Shown: piece by piece, positions 18,101 through 27,120 of the stretch
Numbering within the stretch: the first letter of the stretch is position 1
How the letters are laid out: each line of letters starts with the position of its first letter
From: Nostoc sp. PCC 7107
GTDB lineage: Bacteria > Cyanobacteriota > Cyanobacteriia > Cyanobacteriales > Nostocaceae
Assembly: GCF_000316625.1 (NCBI RefSeq)
Contig: NC_019676.1
Span: 3,986,501-4,050,500, forward strand
DNA length: 64,000 nucleotides
Direction: 5' to 3'
Translations under genes and position numbers: made by a program
Notes under the pieces: generated by a model
What the model was told of the DNA's origin: nothing
Database searches by the model: none
What the model saw: the letters and a program-made list of their open reading frames with translations, nothing else

Positions 18101-20578
18101 ACACAGTTTGGTTCTCTGGCACTCCAGATTATCTCAAAACTCGATGCCAAAGCCACTAAAACAGAGATTTTGATGCTCTTGGGGTTGTTTATTGTACACC
18201 GCAACTCTCACATTCAAGAAACACTACCTCTGTTGCAAGAGGGTTACACCACTGCCATAGAATTTGGAAACCTGGTAATGGCTGGATATAATGGCCACAG
18301 TTTTTGTCTCAATTCTTTTTGGTGTGGTCAATCCTTGGCTACCTTAGAGCAGGATATTTCCGCCTACTGCCATAGTTTGATGCAAATAAATCAATTGACA
18401 ACCGCAAATTATTGTCGGATTTATTGGCAGCCAGTTTTAAATCTGCTGGGTGTTGCAGAACATACCACTTTTTTGTCTGGAAAAGCCCTTGAAGAAACAG
18501 AATTTCGACCGCAACTAGAGTCTGCCAAAGATGGATATGGATTGTATATTTTCCATTTGTATAAACTAATGCTTTGTTTCTTGTTTGGAGAAATTGAGCC
18601 AGCGAAAAATCATGCTATTGAAGTCAGGCGCTATTTTATGGCTGGTGCGGGATTAGTCAGCGAACCAGTATTTTATCTTTATGATTCTCTGCTAACTCTG
18701 GCACAATTAAATCCACAGTTAGATGAAACATCAGAAGCATTGCAGAGTGTCATAGAAAACCAAACCAAATTACAGCAATGGGCGGATCATGCACCCATGA
18801 ATTATCAACATAAAGTTGATTTGGTAGCGGCAGAAAAATGTCGAGTGTTAGGGCAAAAAGCCGAAGCAATTGAGTTTTACGACAAGGCGATAACTCTAGC
18901 CAAAGCCAACGAATATACCCAAGAAGAGGCACTTGCTAACGAACTGGCAGCAAAATTCTACCTAGATTGGGGCAAAAAGCGCATAGCCGGGGAATACATG
19001 ATTGCAGCCTATTATGCATATTCTCGTTGGGGTGCAAAAGCCAAAGTAGCTGACCTAGAAACTCGCTATCCGCAACTACTTACACCTATATTAGAGCAAA
19101 CCCGTTCTCCTTTCTCCACTCACGAAACTCTGTTCACATTGGGTAGTGTCACCTCCACCAGTTCGGCCATATCCAGTAGTAATGTTTCTGTGGCTTTAGA
19201 TTTAGCTACTATTCTCAAAGCTTCTCATACTATTTCCGGTGAAATCGAACTGGAAAATCTACTTTCATCGTTGCTGACCATCGTCATCGAAAATGCGGGG
19301 GCTGATAAATGCGTGTTCATGCTTATGCGAGACTCGCGCCTGTTAATCAAAGGGTCAATTACCACAGGTTCAAAGCCAGTTGTCTTGCAGCGTATTCCCA
19401 TTGAAGATAGCCACGACATTCCCCACAGACTGATTTACAAAGTCTTGCATGACAAGCAAACTGCTGTAATAGTTGATGCAAGTGCCGATCGCACCTTAGC
19501 CAATGACCCCTATATCATCCGTAAGCAGCCCAAAAGTATCTTGTGTAGCCCGATTTTGCATCAAGGGAAGTTGATAGGCATTTTATATCTAGAAAATAAT
19601 TTAGCGACGGGGGCATTTACAAGCGATCGCGTGGAATTACTCAACTTACTCTGCGCCCAAGCCGCGATTTCTTTGGAAAATGCGCGGCTGTATGAGCGAT
19701 CGCTAGAAAATGCCCAACAATTAGAACAGGCATTACACAACTTGCAAAACGCCCAATTACAAATGGTGCAAAGTGAAAAAATGTCTGCATTGGGTAACTT
19801 AGTTGCTGGTGTAGCTCACGAAATGAATAATCCTCTCGGTTTTATTGCTGCTAGTATCAAACAAGCCAAACCTACCCTGGCTGATATTGTTAAACATTTG
19901 AAACTCTATCAAGAAAATCTACCAAATCCAGCCGATGAAATTATAGACCATGCTGAAGAAATCGACTTGGATTATACCTTAGAAGACTTGCCCAAGATGA
20001 TTGATTCCATGTCTATGGCGTGCGATCGCCTCAAAAACATCAGCACCAGTTTACGTACTTTCTCTCGTGCCGATCAAGATTACAAAGTGCCTTTCAATAT
20101 TCATGAAGGTATTAATAGCACAATTTTAATTTTGAAACATCGTCTCAAGGCTAACGAACAACGTCCCGCTATTGAAGTTGTTACAAATTATGGTAATTTA
20201 CCTCAAATTGAATGTTTCCCTGGTCAATTAAATCAGGTATTCATGAATCTTTTAGCCAATGCAATTGACGCATTAGAGGAATCCAATCACGGACGTAATT
20301 TCGAGGAAATTAAAGTTCATCCTAACCAAATTACAATTACCACATCAATAGCAGATAAATCTGTGAAAATTTCCATTGCTGATAATGGAAAGGGGATGAG
20401 TGAAGAAGTGAAACAAAAAATATTTGAACATTTATTCACTACGAAATCTGTAGGTAAAGGTACGGGTTTAGGCTTGGCTATAGCTAAACAAATTGTCGAA
20501 GAAACCCACGCTGGAAAGTTGTCTTGCGAATCTATTAAGAGTGAGGGTACTGAATTTATTATTGAAATACCCCTGTAA
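15194..20578 (+). CDS. Giant Ser/Thr kinase-AAA ATPase-GAF-histidine kinase (paralogue 3)
   Basis: The protein has 1794 residues. Its layout is that of paralogue 2 without the PAS domain: Ser/Thr kinase (HKDIKPAN; DFS in place of DFG), Walker A GFSGIGKT and Walker B VMFLDDLQWAD, a long helical TPR-like region, GAF (GKLIGILYLENN), and histidine kinase with AHEMNNP (His1542), DNGKGM and GTGLGLAIA. The middle helical region is much closer to paralogue 4 than to 1 and 2 (shared 'TAYQAA' and 'APMNYQHKVDLV' stretches), so two subfamilies are present. The differing helical/GAF regions probably set different inputs, while the kinase outputs are shared (inference). Confidence 0.92.
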   Translation: MVSIFVSIPGYRISEELYNGSRTVVYRGYREADSLPVAIKLLKNPYPDFNELLSFRNQYTIAKNLNSPLIVQTYSLQPYQNGYALVMEDFGGISLKDWEVKERGQSLQEFLEIAIALCNTLDILYRERIIHKDIKPANILINPETKQVKLIDFSIASLLPRETQTLINPNVLEGTLAYISPEQTGRMNRGIDYRTDFYSLGATFYELLTGVLPFQSKDPMELVHCHIAKQPPSVIREEIPQVISDIVMKLMAKNAESRYQSALGLKFDLEKCLDQLQVSGKIQSFEIGQRDVCDRFIIPDKLYGRETEVSTLLEAFERVSLGATEMMLVAGFSGIGKTAVVNEVHKPIVRQRGYFIKGKFDQFQRNIPFSAFVQAFRDLMGQLLTESDVQLEQWKNQILETVGENGQVIIEVIPELEKIIGEQPPAVELSGTAAQNRFNLLFQKFTQVFTSAEHPLVMFLDDLQWADSASLKLMQLLMADTGHLFIIGAYRDNEVNPAHPLMLTLSEIQKNQAVINSITLTPLSQSQINQLVADTLKSTENLALPLSQLVYQKTKGNPFFATQFLKALHEENLIQFNLELGCWQCDLSQINQQALTDDVVEFMALQLEKLPLATQNILKLAACIGNQFDLTTLAIVSEHSEVETAANLWKALQEGLILPLSDVYKFYVGAESQAVTPEKSQNVTYKFLHDRVQQAAYSLIPDDQKQTTHYQIGQLLLQQISAQARVDRIFEIVNQLNHGTALITQPSQREELAGLNLIACRKAKTSTAYQAAREYATVGLSLLSENTWQQQYEMTLALYELAAEVAMLNGNFEAMEQFIDIVIQQARSLPEKVNVYCIRIQSHISQSKLTSAIAIAQPILQQLGITFPETPTPSDIQQEIQEIEELIGDRQIADLVNLPQMRDAKKLAILKIVNIISPAAYLTGSTLYPLLNTLSVKLSIQYGNTSTSTFGYANYGNILCNFFQAIDTGTQFGSLALQIISKLDAKATKTEILMLLGLFIVHRNSHIQETLPLLQEGYTTAIEFGNLVMAGYNGHSFCLNSFWCGQSLATLEQDISAYCHSLMQINQLTTANYCRIYWQPVLNLLGVAEHTTFLSGKALEETEFRPQLESAKDGYGLYIFHLYKLMLCFLFGEIEPAKNHAIEVRRYFMAGAGLVSEPVFYLYDSLLTLAQLNPQLDETSEALQSVIENQTKLQQWADHAPMNYQHKVDLVAAEKCRVLGQKAEAIEFYDKAITLAKANEYTQEEALANELAAKFYLDWGKKRIAGEYMIAAYYAYSRWGAKAKVADLETRYPQLLTPILEQTRSPFSTHETLFTLGSVTSTSSAISSSNVSVALDLATILKASHTISGEIELENLLSSLLTIVIENAGADKCVFMLMRDSRLLIKGSITTGSKPVVLQRIPIEDSHDIPHRLIYKVLHDKQTAVIVDASADRTLANDPYIIRKQPKSILCSPILHQGKLIGILYLENNLATGAFTSDRVELLNLLCAQAAISLENARLYERSLENAQQLEQALHNLQNAQLQMVQSEKMSALGNLVAGVAHEMNNPLGFIAASIKQAKPTLADIVKHLKLYQENLPNPADEIIDHAEEIDLDYTLEDLPKMIDSMSMACDRLKNISTSLRTFSRADQDYKVPFNIHEGINSTILILKHRLKANEQRPAIEVVTNYGNLPQIECFPGQLNQVFMNLLANAIDALEESNHGRNFEEIKVHPNQITITTSIADKSVKISIADNGKGMSEEVKQKIFEHLFTTKSVGKGTGLGLAIAKQIVEETHAGKLSCESIKSEGTEFIIEIPL

Positions 20579-20610
20579 ATTGTATTTCTGATTTACAGAT
20601 AACTTCAGCT

Positions 20611-20653
20611 ATCTGGGAATACTAGATCCAGAAATCATCAGGATCAGCGCAAT
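20611..20653 (+). promoter_or_regulatory. Conserved leader before giant kinase paralogue 4
   Basis: ATCTGGGAATACTAGATCC, AGAAAT and AGGAT precede the ATG at 20654. The first part is identical to the leader at 3742-3787. A short inverted repeat (AGATA ... TATCT, about 20597-20614) runs into it. Confidence 0.6.
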
Positions 20654-23600
20654 ATGTTAAGCAACCTTGTTAGTATTCCCGGATATCGCATTACTGAAGA
20701 ACTCTACAATGGTTCGAGAACGCTGGTTTATCGCGCAGTTAGAGAAAGTGATTCACTACCAGTAGTAATAAAACTGCTGAAAAATCCTTATCCTAGCTTT
20801 AGCGAACTGTTGTTGTTTCGCAATCAATACACTATTGGGAAAAATCTCAACTCACCCTTGATTATCCAAACTGATAGCCTAGAACCTTTTCAAAACGGCT
20901 ATATGTTAGTCATGGAGGATTTTGGCGGAATTTCTCTGAAGGATTATTTCAGTAAATATCAGAGTGTTACATCTCTAGAGGAGTTTTTAGAAATTGCGAT
21001 CGCACTGTGCAACACCTTAGATATTCTCTATCAAAATCGCATTATTCATAAAGATATCAAACCCAGCAATATCTTAATTAATCCTGAAACCAAACAAGTA
21101 AAATTAATTGACTTTAGCATTGCATCACTTCTACCACGAGAAACGCAAACCCTTGTTAACCCTAATGTGTTGGAAGGAACACTAGCTTATATATCTCCTG
21201 AACAGACAGGAAGAATGAATCGAGGAATAGATTATCGCACAGATTTTTATTCCCTCGGTGTAACTTTTTATGAATTACTCACGAGTGAGTTACCATTCCA
21301 GTCTGATGATGCGATGGAATTGGTACATTCTCATCTTGCGAAAACAGCACCTTTAGTAGATAAAATTAACCCACAGATTCCGGCAATTCTCTCAGAAATT
21401 GTCAGTAAACTGATGATGAAAAATGCTGAAGATAGATATCAGAGTGCATTAGGATTGAAATTTGATTTAGAAAAATGTTTACATCAACTAAAAGAAACTG
21501 GTGAGATTGAAGACTTTGAAATTGCTACTAGGGATGTGTGCGATCGCTTCATCATACCCGATAAACTCTACGGACGAGAAACCGAAGCAGAAACTTTACT
21601 GCAAGCATTTGAGCGAGTCAGTCTTGGCGCAACAGAAATGATGCTAGTGGCTGGATTTTCTGGAATTGGTAAAACCGCCGTCGTCAACGAAGTTCATAAA
21701 CCCATTGTGCGGCAACGTGGTTATTTTATCAAAGGTAAATATGACCAATTTCAACGCAATATTCCCTTCAGTGCTTTTGTGCAAGCATTTCGCGATTTAA
21801 TTGGGAAATTGTTAACAGAAAGTGATATACAAATTCAGCAATGGAAACTCAAAATACTAGAAGCTATTGGCGAAAATGGCCAAGTAATTATTGATGTTAT
21901 TCCTGAAATAGAAATCATTATTGGACAACAACCACCAGCTACAGAATTATCAGGAATAGCTGCCCAAAATCGGTTTAATTTATTATTTCAAAAATTCACT
22001 CAAGTCTTTACCAATGCTGAACAGCCCTTAGTGATATTTTTAGATGATTTGCAATGGGCAGATTCCGCATCGCTGAAATTAATTCAGCTATTAATGGCTG
22101 ATACAAGTCGTCTGTTGATTATTGGTGCTTATCGTGATAATGAAGTTCGTTCTGGTCATATATTACTATTGACTTTGAGTGAAATTCAAAAAACATCAGC
22201 AAAAATTCAAACCATTATTTTAACACCTTTAAGCCAATTACAAATCAATTATTTGGTTGCGGATACAATTAAATGTCCAGAAAATTTAGCATGTAATATT
22301 TCTGCATTAATTTATCAAAAAACCAAAGGCAATCCATTTTTTAGCAACCAATTTCTTAAAGCATTACATCAAGAAAATATAATTAAATTTAATTTAGAGT
22401 TAGGCTATTGGCAATGTGATATTGCACAATTAAAAACTCAAGCAGTTACAGATGATATTGTAACTTTTATGGTTTTTCAATTGCGAAAACTACTGCCAGC
22501 AACTCAATATCTCTTACAGTTAGCGGCTTGTATTGGCAATCAGTTTGATTTAGCAACTTTGGCAATTGTTTTAGAACAATCAGAGATTGAAACGGCGGCA
22601 AACTTATGGGAAGCATTGCAAGAGGGATTGATTTTACCGATTAGTGATGTTTATAAGTTTTATCAAGGCGATGATCATCAGCAATTAGCATTGTCAAATA
22701 TTAACAAACAATTAGCAAAGTATAAATTTTTACATGACAGAGTACAACAAGCTGCTTATTCGCTGATTCCTAACAATCAAAAACAAACAACTCACTACCA
22801 AATCGGACAACTGCTGCTGCAACAAATTTCCCCAGCCTTCAGAGAAGAGAGAATCTTTGAAGTAGTTAATCAATTAAATTATGGAACTGCTTTAATTACC
22901 CAACAGGAACAACGAGATGAATTAGCAGAACTTAATTTAATTGCTTGTCGCAAAGCCAAGAATTCTACCGCCTATCAAGCAGCAGGAGAATATGCCGCAA
23001 CCGGATTATATTTGTTAGGAGAAAAAGCTTGGCAGCAACAATATGAAATAACACTTGCCTTCCATGAATTAGCGGCGGCAATAGCCTCATTGTGCGGCGA
23101 ATTTGAGTTAATGGAAAAGTTGATTGATAGCGTGATCGCCCAGGCACAATCTTTGCTAGAAAAAGTCAATATCTACTGCATTAAAATCCAATCTTATGTT
23201 TTTCAAAATAAGCCTGTCGAAGCCCTTGATATTGGACAAAAACTTTTGCAAGAGTTTGGGGTAATTTTTGCCGAATCACCAACACCAGTAGATATTCAAC
23301 AATCAATTCAAGAGATTAATGAACTAATAGAAGATAGAAAAATTGCCGATTTATTTGATTTGCCTGTCATGACAGATCGGCAAATCTTGGCAATTATCCA
23401 GATTGCCTATGCTCTCATCCCACCAGCTTACAACTCTGGTTCTATTTTGTGTCCATTACTGATTGCGTTGTCAGTCAAATTATCCATTCAACATGGAAAT
23501 ACAATCATTTCTGCATTTGCTTATGCTAACTATGGCTTTATTCTCTGCAATCTTTTAAAAAATGTAGATGCAGCCACAGAATTTGCTCAATTATCCCTAC

Positions 23601-26068
23601 AAATCATTTCCAAATTTGACGCTAAAGCTATTAAACCAGAAGTGCTTCTGGTGCTGGGAGGTTTCGTTCTGCACCGCAAATCTCACATTAAAGATACCCT
23701 CCCACTCTTGCAAGAAGGCTACATGACTAGTCTAGAAGTTGGTAGCATAAAATTTGCTGGATATCATGCCCGTACTTTTTGTAACGCTGCTTTTTGGTGT
23801 AATCAACTTCTTGTTACTTTGGAACAAAATGCTCGTGCTTACTACAATGGATTGATACAACTGAACCAAGTAGCACTAGCTAATCATTGTCGCCTTTCTT
23901 GGCAGTCTACATTAAATTTGCTGGGTTTTGGGGAACATCCCTGTATTCTGTCTGGAGAAGCAGTACAAGAAACGGAAATTCTGCCGCAGCTAATGTCTGA
24001 TAATGATATAGCTGAGTTATGTGTGTTCCATTCATATAAACTCATGCTCTGTTTCTTGTTTGGAGAAATTGAACAAGCTCAAAATCATGCAGTTGAGTGC
24101 AGTCGCTACTTAGTCGCGGCTCAAGGATTAGTATATGAACCTACATTTTATTTTTATGATTCTTTGACTGCTTTAGCATCTGTGAATTTGCAATCAGAAC
24201 CAGCATCAGAGATATTTCAACGGGTAGAGCAGAATCAAACTCAGTTACAAAACTGGGCGCATTATGCTCCGATGAATTATCAACATAAGGTTGATTTGGT
24301 GGAAGCAGAAAAATGTCGAGTGTTAGGCAAGAATTATGAAGCAGCAGATTATTACGATCGCGCCATTTCTGGGGCTAAAGCTAACGAATATATTCAAGAA
24401 GAAGCTTTAGCTAACGAACTAGCAGCTATATTTTACCTCAATTGGGGCAGAGAGCGCATCGCCCAAGACTATATGATTGAAGCTTATTACGGCTATGCTC
24501 GCTGGGGTGCAAAAGCCAAGGTTACTGATTTAGAACAACGCCACCCACAACTACTGGTTTCTATCTTCCAACAAACTCGTACTTCTCTCTCAATTCAAGA
24601 AACTGTCTTCCCTTTGGGAACGCGTTCTTCCACCAGTTCTTCCACAAGCATCTCCGATTCTTTAGATTTAACTACTATTCTTAAAGCCTCTCAAAGCCTT
24701 TCTAGCGAAATTGAACTCAAAAAACTACTTGCATCGTTGTTGCATATTGTTATTGAAAATGCGGGGGCTGACAAATGTGTGTTGATGCTGTTGCGAGATT
24801 ATTCTCTACAAGACACCCAAGACAATCGCCTACTGATCAAAGGATTAATTATCGTGGGTTCTGAGCCAGTTGTGTTGCAGCGTCTTCCTATTGAGGACAG
24901 CCAAGACATTCCCCTGAAGCTGATTTACAAAGTCAAAAATGAGAGACGAACTGCTGTGCTACTGGATGCGACGCTTAATCCGATTTTAGCGAATGATCCT
25001 TACATCATACGTCAGCAGCCCAAGAGCATTCTGTGTAGTCCGATTTTGCATCAAGGGAAGTTGCTGGGCATTTTATATCTAGAAAATAGATTAGTTACAG
25101 GTGCATTTACCAGCGATCGCATCGAACTCCTCAACTTACTCTGCGCTCAAGCCGCCATTTCTCTGGAAAATGCGCGATTATATGAGCGATCGCAACAATA
25201 TGCCCAAGAGTTAGAACAAGCATTACACAACTTGCAAAACGCCCAATTACAAATCGTCCAAAGTGAAAAGATGTCTGCATTGGGTAATTTAGTTGCTGGT
25301 GTCGCTCACGAAATGAATAATCCTTTAGGATTTATTGCTGCTAGTCTCCAACAAACTAAACCTACTATTGCTGATATTTTTGAACATTTAAAAATCTATC
25401 AAGAAAGTTTCCCAGACAAGAGTGAGGAAATTATAAATCATGCCGAAGAAATTGATTTAGAGTATACTTTAGAAGATTTACCAAAGGTGATTGATGCGAT
25501 GAATATGGCCTGCGACAGGCTGAAAAATATTAGTACTAGTCTCCGCACCTTCTCCCGTGCTGATAAAGATTACAAAGTGCTATTTAATATCCATGAAGGC
25601 ATTGATAGCACCATTCTAATTCTCAAGCATCGTCTCAAAGCTAATGAATTACGTCCAGCTATTGAAGTTGTTACAGATTACAGTAATTTACCTCAAATAG
25701 AATGTTTTCCTGGACAATTAAATCAGGTATTTATGAATATCCTGGCAAATGCAATTGATGCTTTAGATGAATCTAACCAAGGACGCACTTTTGAGGATAT
25801 TCTAGCAAATCCCAACCTCATTAAAATTACTACATCAGTCAGGGATAACCAGTTAAAAATATCAATTGCTGATAATGGTAAGGGGATGAGTGAGGAAGTG
25901 AAACAAAAAATATTTGACCATTTATATACTACTAAACCTGTAGGTAAAGGTACAGGTTTAGGTTTGGCTATAGCCAGACAAATAGTCGAACAAACCCACG
26001 GTGGCAACTTGATTTGCCATTCTCTTTTGGGTAAAGGTACTGAGTTTATTATAAAAATACCTGTTTAA
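20654..26068 (+). CDS. Giant Ser/Thr kinase-AAA ATPase-GAF-histidine kinase (paralogue 4)
   Basis: The protein has 1804 residues. It has a Ser/Thr kinase (HKDIKPSN, DFS), an ATPase with Walker A GFSGIGKT and Walker B VIFLDDLQWAD, a helical TPR-like region, a serine-rich linker, GAF, and histidine kinase (AHEMNNP, His1552; DNGKGM; GTGLGLAIA). Its kinase/ATPase front (20971-21717) is almost base-identical to paralogue 2, while the middle resembles paralogue 3, making it a visible mosaic. It is the last gene of the + strand signalling array; the next genes run on the opposite strand and converge on it with only 7 bp between. Confidence 0.92.
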   Translation: MLSNLVSIPGYRITEELYNGSRTLVYRAVRESDSLPVVIKLLKNPYPSFSELLLFRNQYTIGKNLNSPLIIQTDSLEPFQNGYMLVMEDFGGISLKDYFSKYQSVTSLEEFLEIAIALCNTLDILYQNRIIHKDIKPSNILINPETKQVKLIDFSIASLLPRETQTLVNPNVLEGTLAYISPEQTGRMNRGIDYRTDFYSLGVTFYELLTSELPFQSDDAMELVHSHLAKTAPLVDKINPQIPAILSEIVSKLMMKNAEDRYQSALGLKFDLEKCLHQLKETGEIEDFEIATRDVCDRFIIPDKLYGRETEAETLLQAFERVSLGATEMMLVAGFSGIGKTAVVNEVHKPIVRQRGYFIKGKYDQFQRNIPFSAFVQAFRDLIGKLLTESDIQIQQWKLKILEAIGENGQVIIDVIPEIEIIIGQQPPATELSGIAAQNRFNLLFQKFTQVFTNAEQPLVIFLDDLQWADSASLKLIQLLMADTSRLLIIGAYRDNEVRSGHILLLTLSEIQKTSAKIQTIILTPLSQLQINYLVADTIKCPENLACNISALIYQKTKGNPFFSNQFLKALHQENIIKFNLELGYWQCDIAQLKTQAVTDDIVTFMVFQLRKLLPATQYLLQLAACIGNQFDLATLAIVLEQSEIETAANLWEALQEGLILPISDVYKFYQGDDHQQLALSNINKQLAKYKFLHDRVQQAAYSLIPNNQKQTTHYQIGQLLLQQISPAFREERIFEVVNQLNYGTALITQQEQRDELAELNLIACRKAKNSTAYQAAGEYAATGLYLLGEKAWQQQYEITLAFHELAAAIASLCGEFELMEKLIDSVIAQAQSLLEKVNIYCIKIQSYVFQNKPVEALDIGQKLLQEFGVIFAESPTPVDIQQSIQEINELIEDRKIADLFDLPVMTDRQILAIIQIAYALIPPAYNSGSILCPLLIALSVKLSIQHGNTIISAFAYANYGFILCNLLKNVDAATEFAQLSLQIISKFDAKAIKPEVLLVLGGFVLHRKSHIKDTLPLLQEGYMTSLEVGSIKFAGYHARTFCNAAFWCNQLLVTLEQNARAYYNGLIQLNQVALANHCRLSWQSTLNLLGFGEHPCILSGEAVQETEILPQLMSDNDIAELCVFHSYKLMLCFLFGEIEQAQNHAVECSRYLVAAQGLVYEPTFYFYDSLTALASVNLQSEPASEIFQRVEQNQTQLQNWAHYAPMNYQHKVDLVEAEKCRVLGKNYEAADYYDRAISGAKANEYIQEEALANELAAIFYLNWGRERIAQDYMIEAYYGYARWGAKAKVTDLEQRHPQLLVSIFQQTRTSLSIQETVFPLGTRSSTSSSTSISDSLDLTTILKASQSLSSEIELKKLLASLLHIVIENAGADKCVLMLLRDYSLQDTQDNRLLIKGLIIVGSEPVVLQRLPIEDSQDIPLKLIYKVKNERRTAVLLDATLNPILANDPYIIRQQPKSILCSPILHQGKLLGILYLENRLVTGAFTSDRIELLNLLCAQAAISLENARLYERSQQYAQELEQALHNLQNAQLQIVQSEKMSALGNLVAGVAHEMNNPLGFIAASLQQTKPTIADIFEHLKIYQESFPDKSEEIINHAEEIDLEYTLEDLPKVIDAMNMACDRLKNISTSLRTFSRADKDYKVLFNIHEGIDSTILILKHRLKANELRPAIEVVTDYSNLPQIECFPGQLNQVFMNILANAIDALDESNQGRTFEDILANPNLIKITTSVRDNQLKISIADNGKGMSEEVKQKIFDHLYTTKPVGKGTGLGLAIARQIVEQTHGGNLICHSLLGKGTEFIIKIPV
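20971..21717 (+). repeat. Near-identical kinase/ATPase tract, copy 2 (partner 4102-4848)
   Basis: This is the partner of 4102-4848, at a constant offset of 16869 and without gaps. Identity stops abruptly: upstream the proteins differ (YFSKYQSVTS here, WGVKGRGQS there), and downstream the codons diverge after CGGCAACG. It is consistent with gene conversion. Confidence 0.88.
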
Positions 26069-26075
26069 TACCTTG

Positions 26076-26360
26076 TCAATCCTCATCTATCAAAACTTCC
26101 AGAGTCCAACTTTTCTTATCCAATTTTAACGATTTCTTGATTTGTTTCAACTGCTTCCAAAGTTGATGAATTTGTTTGTAAGCTTCTTCAGGAGACATTT
26201 TCCCCCCTGTTTGTAGACTACAAATATAGTTAACTCGTTGAGAAAACTCTTGCAGATGTGCATTAAACGCCATACACTCTGCGTTTAACCGTCCGTGATA
26301 GGGATTGCGCGGATAGAGAAAATCGCATAATTCAGCCAGGAAATCAGAGTTAGTATTCAT
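26076..26360 (-). CDS. Small conserved-looking cyanobacterial protein, function unknown
   Basis: The protein has 94 residues, is soluble and mostly helical. It has a FLYPRNPYHG stretch, FNAHLQEF and SLQTGGKMSPEEAY, followed by a lysine-rich helix. I recall similar short cyanobacterial proteins of a domain of unknown function (possibly DUF7219) but cannot verify this. It lies at the 3' end of the isi region on the same strand, separated from the next gene by about 70 bp, and converges with paralogue 4. No function can be assigned. Confidence 0.65.
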   Translation of the reverse strand: MNTNSDFLAELCDFLYPRNPYHGRLNAECMAFNAHLQEFSQRVNYICSLQTGGKMSPEEAYKQIHQLWKQLKQIKKSLKLDKKSWTLEVLIDED

Positions 26361-26429
26361 GATTGTTAATTAAGAATAGGTTAAATACAAATCTTCCCAA
26401 CTTCTACACATACAAAATTAATTTGCTGA

Positions 26430-26717
26430 TCAGCCTTTTTTACCTAACTTCCAGATGCGTCCTGATTGGCAAGCATTACAAGCAGCAGTTTTCGGCTCAA
26501 AGTCAAGACAAGCGATCGCATATTCAGAACAAGCCTTTTTAGGGTGTACTGTGCATTTCAGACGATGGTCATTAGTGAAAAATTCACAACTATGGCAAGG
26601 AATTTGATGTAATCTCCACAGAAAAATGATTCCTTTTTGAAGAGTCTGCCAAATACTCCAAAGCAATAAAATCATTATTGCCCAAGCTGATAAAGCACAG
26701 AAAATTATAGCCATCAC
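26430..26717 (-). CDS. Small membrane protein with cysteine-rich tail, function unknown
   Basis: The protein has 95 residues. A single N-terminal hydrophobic segment (about 3-35, including two Trp) is followed by a soluble tail with eight cysteines, including CHSC and CNAC pairs. That arrangement could bind a metal or Fe-S centre (inference). Its location just downstream of the CP43-like antenna gene makes a link to iron stress or photosystem assembly possible. I do not recognise the family with certainty. Confidence 0.6.
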   Translation of the reverse strand: MMAIIFCALSAWAIMILLLWSIWQTLQKGIIFLWRLHQIPCHSCEFFTNDHRLKCTVHPKKACSEYAIACLDFEPKTAACNACQSGRIWKLGKKG

Positions 26718-27095
26718 TATTTGTTACTCCACAAAAAGTTTGAGGAAATTGCCTACAGTCAAACAATTAAAACCGCAGGCAAAGGAAGGAACTTGAGAAT
26801 AGCTAGTGTTGAGGAAAATAGAAAGGATTAGGAAATAGTCCGCGCTCTCCAAGCGTGCCAAGCATAGCCAATGAAGGCTAATATCCCTAGAAGAACTTGG
26901 ATACTTGTCGCTAATAAACGTTCGGAACCGTAAAATTCTGTTGGGAAAACTGTAGTGTTATATCCCACAAAGCTGGCAGAAATCCAAGCCATCAATGCTA
27001 AACCTAGTAAACTGTAAGCCAGAATTTCTTCACCATTTTCTATTGGTAAAATTCTTCTCACCCAAGCAAATGGCTGTACGATAATATGCCATATA

Positions 27096-27120
27096 AGTAG
27101 CTAGGCGCAATTAAATATAA
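27096..27120. repeat. IS630 terminal inverted repeat, left
   Basis: Begins AGTAGCTAGG and ends AAATATAA. It matches the reverse complement of 28194-28218 at 22 of 25 positions. Confidence 0.9.
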
